Shown in pieces: positions 42,130 through 53,479 of a DNA stretch of 64,000 nucleotides (its first letter is position 1; every line of letters starts with the position of its first letter). The notes below the pieces were generated by a model that worked only from the letters and a program-made list of their open reading frames with translations, ran no database searches and had not been told where the DNA came from. The stretch comes from Piezodorus guildinii (taxonomy: Eukaryota; Arthropoda; Insecta; Hemiptera; Pentatomidae): positions 173,290,900 through 173,354,899 of the forward strand of contig CM041292.1 in NCBI GenBank assembly GCA_023052935.1, in the 5' to 3' direction. The position numbers and the translations under genes are program-made.

Positions 42130-42735
42130 CCTGTCATTTATCAAATTAAACTATTTTTTTACAGTGTTTGTTATACTAAAAAAATTGATCCCTTGAATCA
42201 CAAACCCATGGGTGGGATATCTATAAATAACCTGAGGTTTAAGATATTATTAGCAATTAGCTTTGTTATGAGATTTATATTTTATCGCTTTTCACTATAA
42301 GAAGGGGAGCGGCGTGGTCTAGTGGATAGAGCACTAGTCTGCTGTGCTCCGGGTCCTGGGTTCGAATCCCGGCTGTGGCAGAAATATTATTTATTCTGTT
42401 AATTCAGTCGGGGGGCGACCCTAGGGTATGGAGACCCTCCTGGGGCAGACCCAGCCTCTATAAAGTGGGTACCCAAATTAATTGGGGAAAAACCTGGCGG
42501 CTGAGCGTGATTAAGGCCTAATCACCTCATTGCACAGCCGTTGGCCTAGAAACAGTACGAATCTCTATATGTACTGAGCCCAAGACCCTTCATGGGTTGT
42601 AGTGGTACAGGTTTTTTTTTTTTTTTTTTTTTTTCACTATAAGAACTTGGCGGCTGAGCGTGATATCGGCCTAATCACCTCATTGCAAGGTCATTGGTCT
42701 AGAAACAGTACGAAACTCTAAGGCCCAACATCCTT
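42130..42735 (+). repeat. Local duplication K, copy 2, interrupted by a SINE
   Basis: Second copy of 41563-41790, split at 42304-42630 by a complete SINE family 1 insertion. Removing the SINE and one 15-bp duplicate restores the continuity seen in copy 1. Confidence 0.8.
42304..42630 (+). mobile_element. SINE family 1, complete copy, poly(T)-tailed
   Basis: The head ggggagcggcgtggtctagt carries the tRNA A box, and gggttcgaatcccgg carries the B box (42358-42372). The body runs to gttgtagtggtacagg and the tail is about 20 T residues (42611-42630). The 15-bp target duplication ttttcactataagaa lies at 42289-42303 and 42631-42645. Transcription would be by Pol III from the internal promoter, and mobilisation by a LINE is expected. 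A T tail is unusual for an animal SINE. Confidence 0.93.
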
Positions 42736-42767
42736 CAGAGATATTTTATTCTATTTTTTTATGTCCC

Positions 42768-42945
42768 TCTTGCTAATCAGACGATGCCTCAGTGGTAGTC
42801 CTTGACTTTGCCTATCCAGGTTTAATTAGGATAGGGATCTTTAACGAGTATCTGACATCTCACAGGCTTGATAACACCGTCATCTGTCGGATTTGTACCA
42901 GCGATCCAGGGAATAGAAGGCTGCTACATTAGCCACTACACCACA
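42768..42945 (-). mobile_element. SINE family 2, copy 3, with head
   Basis: Read on the minus strand, tgtggtgtagtggctaatgt gives the A-box side of the tRNA head and ctggtacaaatcc a degraded B box. The family body follows and ends near tagcaagaggg. This is the best-preserved head of family 2. Confidence 0.75.
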
Positions 42946-42949
42946 TGTG

Positions 42950-43578
42950 ACAACTCTCAACAATTGTAATAACAATTTCAGCTTACTAATATCGATATTC
43001 CCCGTTTGGTCATGGCTGCTAAGAACAATAAGTTCTTGTCAGATATCTTGTTTTGGAAATACATATCTTATTTTAATTATGTATTTCAAAGTTAAAAGAA
43101 CATTGTACTGTCTAAGAATTGGAATAAGGAATTCTAAAAATGTCTTTATTAGAGGAGCCATTAAGAGATTACTCCGGCGACAAGAACTACAAACAGGAAG
43201 AAGATTGCCGAGATGACTGCGCCGTTCCGAGCCGTCAGAAGGAACTGATCAAAGAGGGACTTTTGTTCCGGAGCCGCCAGCTTCTCATTATATTCTCAGG
43301 ATAAAAGCTATTGTCGGGAAATCGTCTCCTTTGTCTTGTCCTGGCAGCCCTATCTCAACTTAATAACACGCCAATTGTTGTTGACGGCTTATCGACCCTA
43401 TTGTTTTATAAAGGGACTTATTGTTAATCATTAATTTCCTCTCTTCTCCCGTTTGCTGTTTATCTTGTCCATGATTTAAATTTCCAGCAATTACTAGAAC
43501 TTAACCAACTAAATTCCAAAGAGTATTGTTCTCCCCTCTCACTGTTCCTTTCTACCTCTCTCTAAAAAATAGGGGGAA
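42950..43578. other. No recognised gene; GC-richer block
   Basis: 43165-43400 is clearly less AT-rich than average (gcgccgttccgagccgtcag). I recognise no protein or RNA. It may be older unique sequence. Confidence 0.45.
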
Positions 43579-43842
43579 AATCTGGTATGGGCAATACACG
43601 AGTTTCACTTGCCTCTCTTGTTAAAATCGATTATAAAATTTTCAAATACAGTTTGAGATTAAAATGAGTGAAACTAATATAAAATTAATAATATTGAATT
43701 TCTATATTATTATCTAAAGCAATCACTTTTACAATCTTGTATATAAGAAAATATTTTTTCTAAAATGTTTAGCAATCCGATGGTATAATATACACGTATA
43801 TTACTGTTTTAATGTTAATAAAAAAAAAAAAATAATAATAAT

Positions 43843-44357
43843 AGGCTTACCGAACCCGAAGGTTCGATGCCGATACAACCAAACTTCGCCTGCACAGGAC
43901 TCGTCCAATGTTCACCGGTCAAGCCCAAGCCCCCGAGATAAGCCTTAATGCAATCCTCCCATCGACGCTTCAGCCTACCTTTCGGACGCCTACCAGTCGG
44001 TTCAGCGAATACCAACTTTCTTGGAATCCAGTTCCTCACCGAGCCCAACAACTTTACGCGCCCATTTGAGTCTCCGCGATGCTATTAACTCAATTATATT
44101 CACAGGGTACAAACTCTGTGAATCCGCGTTGTGCAAACTTCTAAACTCCCCAGTGGCCTCATCTCTCTTCGGACCAAATATTTTACGCAGTACCTTGTTT
44201 TCGAATACCTTAAGCCGTTGTTCATCCTTCAAAGTAAGCGGCCACGTTTCACATCCGTAAAGAACCGTCGGAAGAATAATAGTTTTATAAATTCTAACCT
44301 TTAAGCTTTTAGACAGAAGTCGCGAGCTAAGTAATTTAGCAACTGAATAATAACAAA
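43843..44357 (-). mobile_element. RTE-type LINE fragment, 5'-truncated
   Basis: The (AAT)n at 43834-43846 is the reverse of the (ATT)n 3' end of the full-length RTE. The coding part corresponds to its last ~165 residues: CYYSVAKLLSSRLLSKSLKV, LPTVLYGCETWPLTLKDEQR, KVLRKIFGPKRDEATGEFR and RRPKGRLKRRWEDC, with a frameshift near 44030. It inserted into an A/T-run of repeat C. Confidence 0.88.
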
Positions 44358-44749
44358 AAAAAAAAAAAAAAAAAGAAAAAAAAAGCATTAAGATAAATAT
44401 GTTTGCAGTTTTATCCTGTAGATGAATATCAAATCCGTTCAATTTATATATTTAGCAGCTTTTATTTATTTAAAATATCGGCATTTAAGCCCTGTCAGAC
44501 TAATTCAATTAGAATGAAACCTACATTATATTAAATCCCATTAAATTTTAGAACGATTAAATGAGTTTAATAAAAATCGTTATAGCCGTTTTTAAAGAAA
44601 ATCTTGAAGAGGTGCAAAATTCATGGTATAAAGTGGCTCTTCTGGTTAGCTGATATTGATGAAAAAGTTGCTGTAACATCTTGGGCGTATAGTTGTCTTA
44701 AATATGAAATTTTAGTTTCATAGGACTTTTCTTTTTTGGGCTGGACTTA

Positions 44750-44752
<3 letters not shown>

Positions 44753-44790
<38 letters not shown>
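44753..44790. repeat. (CA)n microsatellite within repeat C
   Basis: About 38 bp of uninterrupted CA dinucleotides. Confidence 0.95.
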
Positions 44791-44793
<3 letters not shown>

Positions 44794-44939
44794 CATTTTG
44801 TAGGACTAGGTCATTTGGACTCGAGAGACGTGTATTTCCGGCGAAAACTCGAATCCGAAAATTTTCACGATCGCAATACTTTCCCATTCTAAATCTTTCA
44901 CATATAGGTATGTAAAAGTAAAAATGATCGGGTTTATAA

Positions 44940-45578
44940 GAAGCATGATTCACCCAACATAGTTAACAATTTATGACTTCGAGGCATGTAAAAATTTTCG
45001 TCCATGCTATTAAAAAAGAAATGGCTATTGAGCGTAGAGTAATATAGTGGAGTATTAGAGTAATATTAAGTGAGCGGGGGTTTAGCTAATGCCATTTCGA
45101 AGAGCATTTAGCCGCCTATAAGTCACCAATAATAAAACGGTCGATGGCTTTCATTATCGACAATGGGCTCTAAAAGGGAAAAAAAACGAGGGTCCTTTAC
45201 TTCCCAATGTTTTTATCATTATCTAAACGAGGAATTAAAATCATCAAACTCGTTTCAATGTGACAGGGAATGCTTTTATTACCAATAATTCATTCAACTA
45301 ATTTTTTATTTATATTTATTTGCTTGCAAAACATAATTCTCTGCCAGACAATATAGGATGGATTGTATACCTTCGCTAACCGATGACACACTCACATCCA
45401 CACATTGATACAGTTCAAGAATTCTACAAAAAGATTTGGAACTTTATATTAAATATTGAGTTTAGAATGCTATTTGTAACCATATCTGTAATTCTATGTT
45501 TAGTGAATTTATTTGAGATGTGAAAGGTAGCACAAACAAAACTTCTGATATTCTATTATAGTAATTATAATCCATGTT
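44940..45578. other. No gene seen
   Basis: AT-rich spacer. Confidence 0.55.
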
Positions 45579-45584
45579 ATTATT

Positions 45585-46426
45585 ATTTTTTTATATTTTA
45601 TTGAAATTTACAACTGTATATTATAATAGATCAAGCAAATATGCTGATAAAAGATAGTGTAAGATAGTGCACATTGGCAGCACTCTAGTAATCAACTTAA
45701 ACAAGGTCTCGAGGCCATCTTCTCTTCAGACGCCTCGGTGGATTATCAGGAATTGAAGAGGAAGCAAGAATTGAAACTAGTGGATTAAAGTGGGAATGGA
45801 GTTCGTCATGGAAGGAATGATACTTGGTACGGGCCAAATCAGGTACATATAGAAAATGGAGGTCTTTATGAATGATTTTATTAGTGGGAAAGTAAGGAGC
45901 GTTGAGGATTTTACGAAGGATTTTGGATTGTAAGGATTGGGTAAGCGAAGAATTGGATGGTTTAGTAGAGCCCCAAAGCTCAGCTCCGTAGGTTCAGATA
46001 GGCCTTATGATTGTCATGTAAAAGAGACTTTTGTAGTTGAGTAAAAAGTTAGAGCGTCTGTCTATTAAGTGTTTTAGTAGCCGAAAACGTCGAGTAGTTC
46101 TTGTCTTTTCGGTCTTGTCTGCGGATTCAATGCAAGGCATTTGTCAAGCAGGGGTCCTAAATAGCGGATCTGTTCAACCGGGACAAGCGGAATATCATTA
46201 AAGGACACTGTAGGGCAGGATGTCATAGGTTTTCGACGAAGGGTGAAGGTAATTTTTTGGGATTGATTGGAATTTATTTTAATTCTCTAATTCTGATACC
46301 ATACCTCAAGGTCTCTGATGTGGGATTGAAGATTTTGAGAGGCGATTGTAGGATCGTTATTAACTGATAACAAGCGTCATCGGCATAGGTAGACAGGAAT
46401 GTGTTAGGATGGGTTGGGAGATCATA
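45585..46426 (-). pseudogene. Family B copy 6, RT C-terminal relic
   Basis: The 3' UTR (gaaatttacaactgtatatt; gtgctgcca-type block in reverse) is at 45598-45680, and RT thumb/tail sequence lies upstream of it in several frames: PPRRLKR, IRPI-TYGAELWGSTKPSNSS and RQKTRT. It reaches the region just after YADD near 46390. attattttttt occurs at both edges (about 45584 and 46426) and may be the target duplication. Confidence 0.8.
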
Positions 46427-46435
46427 TTATTTTTT

Positions 46436-46668
46436 TTAAGTAATCAGAGATTTCAAGGAAAGCGAATTAATTACAAAGTCAAAGTGTGGAAGAATAGGAA
46501 ATTAATGTTGACTAATAAGTTTGAAACTATAGTTCGGCTTGAACACATCCTTGGTCAATGATTATGTTTTCGATTTGTAGGGATATTAATTAACTGTCGA
46601 ATAGCACTAATTACATTTTTACATCTTCTTATAATAGTTATCTCGCTTATAATGGTCCACTATTGAAG
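46436..46668 (+). repeat. Local duplication L, copy 2
   Basis: Counterpart of 41885-42125. It starts directly after the family B relic. Confidence 0.85.
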
Positions 46669-46669
46669 A

Positions 46670-48460
46670 TAATAAACCTAGAATCATTATGTTGGGCAGT
46701 TTGGGAAATTAATATTTCTAAATATACGAAATGAAACAAGTGTATATTAAATAAATAAGTGTTCAGGCTATGTTTCGAGACTTTATTGTTTTCATATTCA
46801 TGCCCTAACAGTGGAATAAAACAACGGCAGAATATTAAAATGTGTATACAATAATTAATAGACGATGTTATTGCTTAAGAAACATTGTTCAGATAACATT
46901 TTTGAATAAATTTAAGAATGCATTAAATTCACAATAAATGAATATACAGAAGTTAAATGTACATCTTAGTGAGAATTTACATTATTTTAACGTTTTATAT
47001 ACATGTAAAATAAATTATTACAAACTTACTTACAATTTTAGAGGAGGTAGTGTCTTACATAGATCCGTGTGGATATTATAAACTTTGAAGGAACACTGGC
47101 ACAAAAATAATAGGAATGATTCAGAGAGAGAGGTAGGAAGGAATTTTTTTTTCCTGGTTTATGCTTTATGGAAGTATTATTATTATTTTTATTGAGACTT
47201 ATTGCTTATATGGGTTTGCTAAATCTGCAAAACATGAATTAAGATTTTGGATAGCTGGTTGTTTATGGGACGATTATTATATATTTCATAATAATAATAT
47301 GGTAATAATTTTTTTCATGTTTCGTTTGAAGCTTTTTTTTTCATAATGTATAATTTTGCGTGAATGGAATTTAAATATAGTTAAATTTAAATATCTATGT
47401 CAGGTTTTTCTAAAATGAGTGGGGAGGGATGTTTAATCTGATTTATTAGAGTTCTGTGTTATTGAAGTACAGCTGTTTGTGGTAATACACTATCCGTTTT
47501 TGAATATTATTGTAATGTTCCAAAATTAGATTTTCCGCATTTATCTTCACAAGGAATTTCTTATACATTTGATTTTAGTTTTAATTTGTCTGTAAATATG
47601 AGAACAATAAATTATGATACCAAGCCTAAACACAATTGCTTATTTATTGAGAGAACCTCAAGACCCGTAGATGACTTAAGTTATCAATAGTCGAGAACTA
47701 ACAACAACAAGATATATAAGTACATAAAATTATTAAAAAATAACAAATTAATGCGTAACAGTTTTTAGCGTTTTTATGAACATAAAAACCAATATCCGCG
47801 TATGTGGACGAATATGAGGGACCTAACAATTAGAAGAGCATAAAACAGAACAATTTTCTGAGCACCTATTCTAAAGTGCTGTTATAAGTAGTGCGATACG
47901 GTTTCGTGCCATGAAAAAAACAAAAACAAGTTGGATGAGAATATCGGAGCAAGATATGGGAATAACTAATTCTCGAAAATATGTTTTCAAGTATTCAGGA
48001 AAACGAGTATTAAGTATATTTTTTTAACCAACTTTTTCAAATTTCCTTGGTGTGGGAGTTAGACTTTGAGGCAGGTGTTCAAAAGACCAGGATATCTGCG
48101 GAAGCGACTTATGAGCCTCCATCCTGCCTAATTTTACTAATGCACTTAAATAATGCATGAGGAGGGACAGGATGTGTGAAGGAATGCCAAGTATTTTTAG
48201 GGGAGGCCATTTCTCTGTAGCTATCTTCTTCTCTTCTACCCCACACTTCGTAAATGTACATTCCTTTATCCTCCCTGTCTTTACTAGATTGTGTTTGAAC
48301 TCTTTTTGAGGTATAAGGGTATATTTATGAAGAGTTAAAAATTCAAATCAAAGATTTCTAATAAATTAACAAATAAATGAAAAATGCTTGACATTTATTT
48401 TTGTAAAACAGCGATTAATCAGTAATTACATTGTCAAGACACTCAGAAGGAATTGAACAA
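46670..48460. other. No recognised gene
   Basis: Long AT-rich spacer. 48050-48290 is GC-richer (gaggcaggtgttcaaaagac; catgaggagggacaggatgt) and may be a decayed element or unique sequence. The open frame at 47161-47346 has no recognisable features. Confidence 0.5.
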
Positions 48461-48464
48461 CTAT

Positions 48465-48550
48465 AATAAAAACGCTGCAAATTTTTACAAAATGGTTTAT
48501 TATTTCCAAATAAATATATTAGGGTATAACTGTTTATATAGCTGTTAATT
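48465..48550. repeat. Short repeat G, copy 1
   Basis: Matches 62575-62655: aaaaacgctgcaaat, acaaaatggtttattatt and attagggtataactgtt in the same order. Confidence 0.75.
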
Positions 48551-48554
48551 GAAA

Positions 48555-49068
48555 ATTAGCTAAAATTAAAAGCAATTATAATAATAATAATAATAAAGGA
48601 AAATGTTATATCGCCACTGTTAATTTCAAAACGCAATATCTCTACTAGTTCTAAACCAATTTCAATGATTCTTTCTTCATTTTGTGGTAAATTAACTTCT
48701 TTATGACATGTTATAAATTTTCTTATTTATTCATTTAAACATTAGGTATCTTGAAACGTAAACCCTCGAATTTTGAGGGAGAAGGGGTAATGTTTTTAAT
48801 TTTTTTGATGGATTACAAATTTTCATTATTGAAAATATTTAACCAAAGGCATTTATACTAGGACTTCGTTACTATTTTCTTTTCTTTCCTTTCTATTTTC
48901 ATTCAAATAATATTTTCTGATTCCAACTCACCTTACATTCTTTTCCATATTTTCAAAAATAACCGAGTTTTGGTTGAATAACATCCCAATTTGTGCTTAG
49001 CATGTAAAGATAATTTTTATAAAAATAATTTTTTTCTCTATCTTCGAAAATAACGGAGAGTTACAAGC

Positions 49069-49070
<2 letters not shown>
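48555..49070. other. No gene seen
   Basis: AT-rich spacer with a short (AAT)n at 48578-48596. Confidence 0.55.

Positions 49071-49106
<36 letters not shown>
49071..49106. repeat. (TA)n microsatellite
   Basis: About 36 bp of TA dinucleotides. Confidence 0.95.
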
Positions 49107-49109
<3 letters not shown>

Positions 49110-49878
49110 ATGTTCAGGACTTACTGACAGCAACCAATGGTTTCTGGTATCAGTTATATTGGTATTCACTAAATCAAATTTTATAAAATATAAATTAAAA
49201 AAATGGTAATGAAAATTCTTCTATAAGGTAAAACACAACCAACATATTCCTAGGTCTTAGAGAATCTTTTATAAACTATATTTATCGTTCAAAGTAAGCG
49301 ACCACATTCCACAATTCATTTCCTCCTGAATTTCGTTTTAACTAGTTGTCAAAGATCCTAAATATCTAATGTTATCCATATCTTCAAACGTATATCATGA
49401 TATATCAACATTACTTAGGGTTCGCCTGTAGCCTAAAGATGGATGCTGTAGAGCGAGATTATTAAAGATTCACCGTATTAAGAATTTCGCAACAAGAGCA
49501 AATTTAAGATCAAAAACTTATCTTACATCATCAAATCAATTAATGTCAAAACGACCTCCTTTTTTTGAATTGAGATATTAATAGCTTTAGGTTTATTATT
49601 TTCAATAATAAATAATAAACTGGACCAATTATTTTTAAATATAAACTTTTGTAAGAATTCAGAACCTATTATTTATTATATCAATATTCATATATAGGAT
49701 TCTTCTAGTTGTTTCATAACTGAAAATATGAATTAAATATTCCGAAACTTGAAAATAATTTCCCCATTTATAGTAAGTCCTTTTGCCCTTTGTTCAGAGA
49801 ATATTAGACAGATATGATAGATCACGAACTTATTTCCCTAACTGTGCTTAAATATTGGCTATTTGAGGATTACTTTAA
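49110..49878. other. No gene seen
   Basis: AT-rich spacer. Near 49275 caaagtaagcgaccacattc faintly recalls the RTE tail on the minus strand, but this is too little to call. Confidence 0.5.
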
Positions 49879-49879
49879 T

Positions 49880-50110
49880 TTTTATAAACTTATTTATCCG
49901 TATATATTACAATTTGTCATAATCGACAATAATAATATTGCTACAGGATCACATTCATACAATATAAACAAAAGAAAAGTCAAATCACGTAAAATGAAAA
50001 AAATAAATAAATAAACGCATACAATAACAAAATTTGTAGACAAAATAAATATAAATAAATGAAGTTAACAAATAAATAATCAAAACATGTCACATTCATA
50101 GCTATAATTT
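49880..50110 (-). mobile_element. Family A 3' UTR relic
   Basis: Block order matches the family A 3' end: ttattta...tattacaatttgt, cataat, cacattcatacaatata, aagtcaaatcacgtaaaat. No coding part remains. Confidence 0.6.
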
Positions 50111-50114
50111 GAGG

Positions 50115-51106
50115 ATTACTAATATTTTGAATCGGACCAGGGCGTTTTTAGTTTGTTTTTTGGCGTGGCAGAGTTCTCATCATACTGCTTTGAATTTATA
50201 CTATTGGTGAATTCGCTACATAGTATTTTTTATTCTATTTCGAGATCATTGTTAAATATTTTCGTTAAATATTAGTTGAAAACACAGTCTTGAAAAAGTC
50301 TGTAAAGCTTAAAGAAAATAACAATTTTCCCCTGATAACTGCTATTATCGAAAATTTAACATCTTGTTAATTCGCTCTCCATTTGCTTTTACTTGACTAT
50401 ACAAATTATCTAGATCGTACTATATTTTTTGTTTCATTTTGTAGTAATTATTTAGCATGTTATAGTCGATAAATGTCCTCCTTTATTACCTCAGAATTGA
50501 AGAAAAACATCTGTTCAGTGTTATAAAAAGGGTAGTTGGATGAATAAACCTGAGTGAATAATTCCTAAGTTAATGGTTATGAGGGAAATAAATAAGGCAA
50601 CAGACTTGGCACTTTTCCAGTTCTTTTCTCCTTTAACCTTACCATGATAAAAATCTTTCTCGACTGATTTAATTTTTCAGCATGTAGCCAACATTTGGCA
50701 AATAAATGTGGAATTTAGTTATAAAATTGTAAGCGTAGATTTAATTAAGGCATATTGAATTGTAGTATTGAAATTCATGGTTTTACGAATTTTTAGCTAA
50801 TAAGCTCGATAAAGTGAGGAGTCACGTTTCTCACATAGCTCGCAAACCTGGTAAAGGATATTTTAGGATAAAAATCTTCCAAAGTTACAAGTATTGCAGA
50901 ATTTATGAAATATTACAATATAAAAAATAGCATTTGACTTTATTATTTAAAGATATTAAATAAGACTGCTGTCTATTCTTCAGTACACTTAAATCCGGTA
51001 GTGTGGAAGTAAAATAAATTTATTAACTATATAACAATTAGAATTTTTTCTTAGTGAAGTTACATAGAAGTTACAGATATCTTACTTATTTCATAAACGT
51101 GTTATA

Positions 51107-51107
<1 letters not shown>
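50115..51107. other. No gene seen
   Basis: AT-rich spacer. Confidence 0.55.
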
Positions 51108-51111
<4 letters not shown>

Positions 51112-51147
<36 letters not shown>

Positions 51148-51148
51148 A
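51112..51148. repeat. (TA)n-rich tract
   Basis: TA dinucleotides with interruptions. Confidence 0.85.
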
Positions 51149-51172
51149 AATTATGGGTTCCATATTAATATG

Positions 51173-51424
51173 TTAATTAAAATTCAAGTATTTCATCTCA
51201 AGAACTTCTTTGACAATCACCCAGTCATTCACTATACGACCTTTACTAATACGAGTCAGTACTATACTATACAGTGTATTCTGCCGGAAGGACTTTGCTG
51301 TGAATATAATTAGGTGTTTTAGGCACCAGAAATTAATTGGCCTTACCCTCTTTACTGAGTAAAAAATACCAAATGGCCGGTGGTAAAAAACGGTACCGAA
51401 AAAGAGGGAAACGCCTTTCATCAA
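51173..51424 (-). other. Unrecognised 83-codon open frame
   Basis: This open frame sits in a somewhat GC-richer patch (51190-51420). It contains GTVFYHRPFGIFYSVKRVR and LIIFTAKSFRQNTLYS. I do not recognise it. It may be a decayed element or chance. Confidence 0.15.
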
Positions 51425-51926
51425 ATCGAACTAATGAAGGATTATTATTTATTTTGGGCTCATGAAATTAAAATATTTCTTTCGCTCATCGATAGCTTTA
51501 TTATAATTTAGCAAAATACTATTAATTTGTAAAAAAAAAAGTATTTCAATTAATATTTTATATCAATTAATTAAAGCTATGAATTAATTTCATTAGAAAA
51601 AAATAGTAGTAAAATAAAAATTAAATCAGTCGCATTATAAAAACCTAATCATCTATACTAATATTATAAAGCTGAAGAGTTTGTTTGTTTGTTTATTTGA
51701 ACGCGCTAATCTCAGAAACTACTGGTTCGAAATGAAAAATTCTTTTTGTGTTGGATAGTCCATTTACCGAGGAAGGCTATAGGCTATATAACATCACGCT
51801 GCGACCAAAAGGAGTGAAGACTCAGTGAAAAATCTGGGAAAAAACGGGAAAAATTAGGGAAAAAAAACCTCGCATCCCAATGATTTCAAATGATTTACTT
51901 TTTATTTAAAAAAAATTCAATTTCCC

Positions 51927-52050
51927 CATAATTTATCTTTTGCTGTAACAATTAATAAATCACAGGGCCAAACATTTAAACACGTAGGAATTGATTTACG
52001 GAGATCGGGTTGCGGAGAAAATCATTATTTTCGTTCTTCTGCCACATGAA
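51927..52050 (+). pseudogene. Helitron helicase (Pif1-like), C-terminal scrap
   Basis: One frame reads [20 protein letters not shown] and then [14 protein letters not shown]. The TINKSQGQT block is the conserved C-terminal motif of Pif1-type helicases in Helitron Rep/Hel proteins. Sequence past 52050 is out of frame, and the Rep domain is absent. Not functional. Confidence 0.8.
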
Positions 52051-52148
52051 AATAAAACTAAAAATGTCATTTACGCGGATTTCAAATATATTCTTTTAAA
52101 AACTTCTAAATAGCGATCATAATAACAGAAATTGACGCAGACGAAATC

Positions 52149-52670
52149 GCTTTATAATATATCAAAGAAAAGGTGACGTGTACCGAGAAAGATTTGAATC
52201 TGGTTGATAAAATTCCGGTCCTGGGCAACGCCGATGATTTGGTACTGTTAAGGGAAGACACGGGAACTAATAAAATAAAAACCGGTAAACAAAATAGGAC
52301 TCGAAATAAATACCGATAAGAATATATATGATTAGTAGCAGAGACGGTGGCGATCTTAGTGATATTGATGTACCAGGACATAATTTTCAACACGTAGGGA
52401 AATTTAAGTATTTAGGTTCAACGATAACGAGAAAAACTAAGTCCAGGAGAACATAAAGTCCCGGTCATAGGCGGGAAATGCGTGTTATTATTCAGTTGCG
52501 AAATTACTTAGCTCGCGGGTCTGTCTAAAAACTTAAAGGTTAGAAGTTATAAAACTATTATCTACCGACGGTCCTTTACGGATGTGAAACGTGGCCGCTT
52601 ACTTTGAAGGACGAACAACGGCTAAAATTTTCGAAAATAAGGTACTACAGGCAAAATATTTGGCCCGGGA
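52149..52670 (+). pseudogene. RTE-type RT fragment inside the Helitron
   Basis: Corresponds to the region of the full-length RTE from just before the YADD block to KIFGP. It shows GN-ADDLVLL (Y replaced, 52220), MISSRDGGDLSDIDVPG, FKYLGSTIT, CYYSVA, and TVLYGCETWPLTLKDEQR in shifted frames. Both ends are truncated and no (ATT)n tail is present. Confidence 0.8.
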
Positions 52671-53479
52671 CTAGGGTATAAAGAAGGTTGCGGGGACTAT
52701 ATTTATATCAATCTATATTATTATATAAGTCATGTTTTATTTCAAATGTCATTTTTAACTTTAATCGTTATTACCTTGAAGCATATACATTTATAAAAAT
52801 AAATTATAACAATTATTATTTCTTTTGAATTATTCGAGTATAATAATCAGAACTATTATTTTAATCATATTTAGGACTTTTATTAGCTATATGTCTATGT
52901 TTATAAAATATATCAATCAATTTTCTGGTCATCACAGTGTCTAAAAAATGACTATGGTTGTGAAGCTAACATTTTTCCTGGAGGTTCGCCTTAGGGTCTA
53001 GATGTGCAATAAGCCTGGATTTGAAAATCTTCAACTTACAAGTGGTTGAAATTGTAAATCTGACAGGAAGAAGTCTAGATCAGGCTTTAAATAATAACAA
53101 AGAGTAGCTGATAGTTGATATTTATAGCTACTCTTACTATAAACGCACATAAATTAATACGAAATGCAATATTCGCTAGCAAAGCTGCGGTTCACAGCTA
53201 GTATAAAATAAAAATAAATCCTATTTAAAATAATATTGATTTTTTAACATTATGGCCCTTCAACAACTTAGGTTTTTTTAGCTCTAAACTCAAAATATCA
53301 AAACTTTATTAAAATAAATTGAATTCAAAGGCAAATTCTAGACAATAATATTACAAAATAAGAGAATATAAATATTAGAAAATTGAGATCCAAAACATCG
53401 ATTTCTTTTAAATTTTGTATAAAAAGGAATTTTCTCCTAGATAAGACAGCAGTTTTTCGTCCAATTTAGAGGTGTTTTG

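Larger units (their letters stand above)
43580..44922 (-). repeat. Repeat C copy 7, split by an RTE fragment
   Basis: One family C copy runs from cacgagtttcacttgcc (43598) to the gtatgtaaaagta end near 44920. It is interrupted at 43843-44357 by a LINE. It carries a (CA)n tract at 44753-44790 at the expected internal position. Confidence 0.8.
51652..53201 (+). mobile_element. Helitron relic
   Basis: The 5' end tctatactaatattataaag (51652-51671) is the typical insect Helitron 5' terminus. The 3' end has a short hairpin (gctgcggttcacagc, 53184-53198) running into CTAG (53198-53201). The unit sits between A (51651) and T (53202), the standard Helitron A|T insertion site. A helicase remnant is inside, and an RTE fragment interrupts it. 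No target duplication is expected. Confidence 0.82.

Noticed and set aside
42304..42380. tRNA gene (A and B boxes present)
   Set aside because: The sequence continues into a common SINE body with a tail and target duplications, and similar heads occur at 27269, 14157 and 61651.
47161..47346. 61-codon open frame with hydrophobic stretches
   Set aside because: AT-rich chance frame with no recognisable motif and no support from neighbours.
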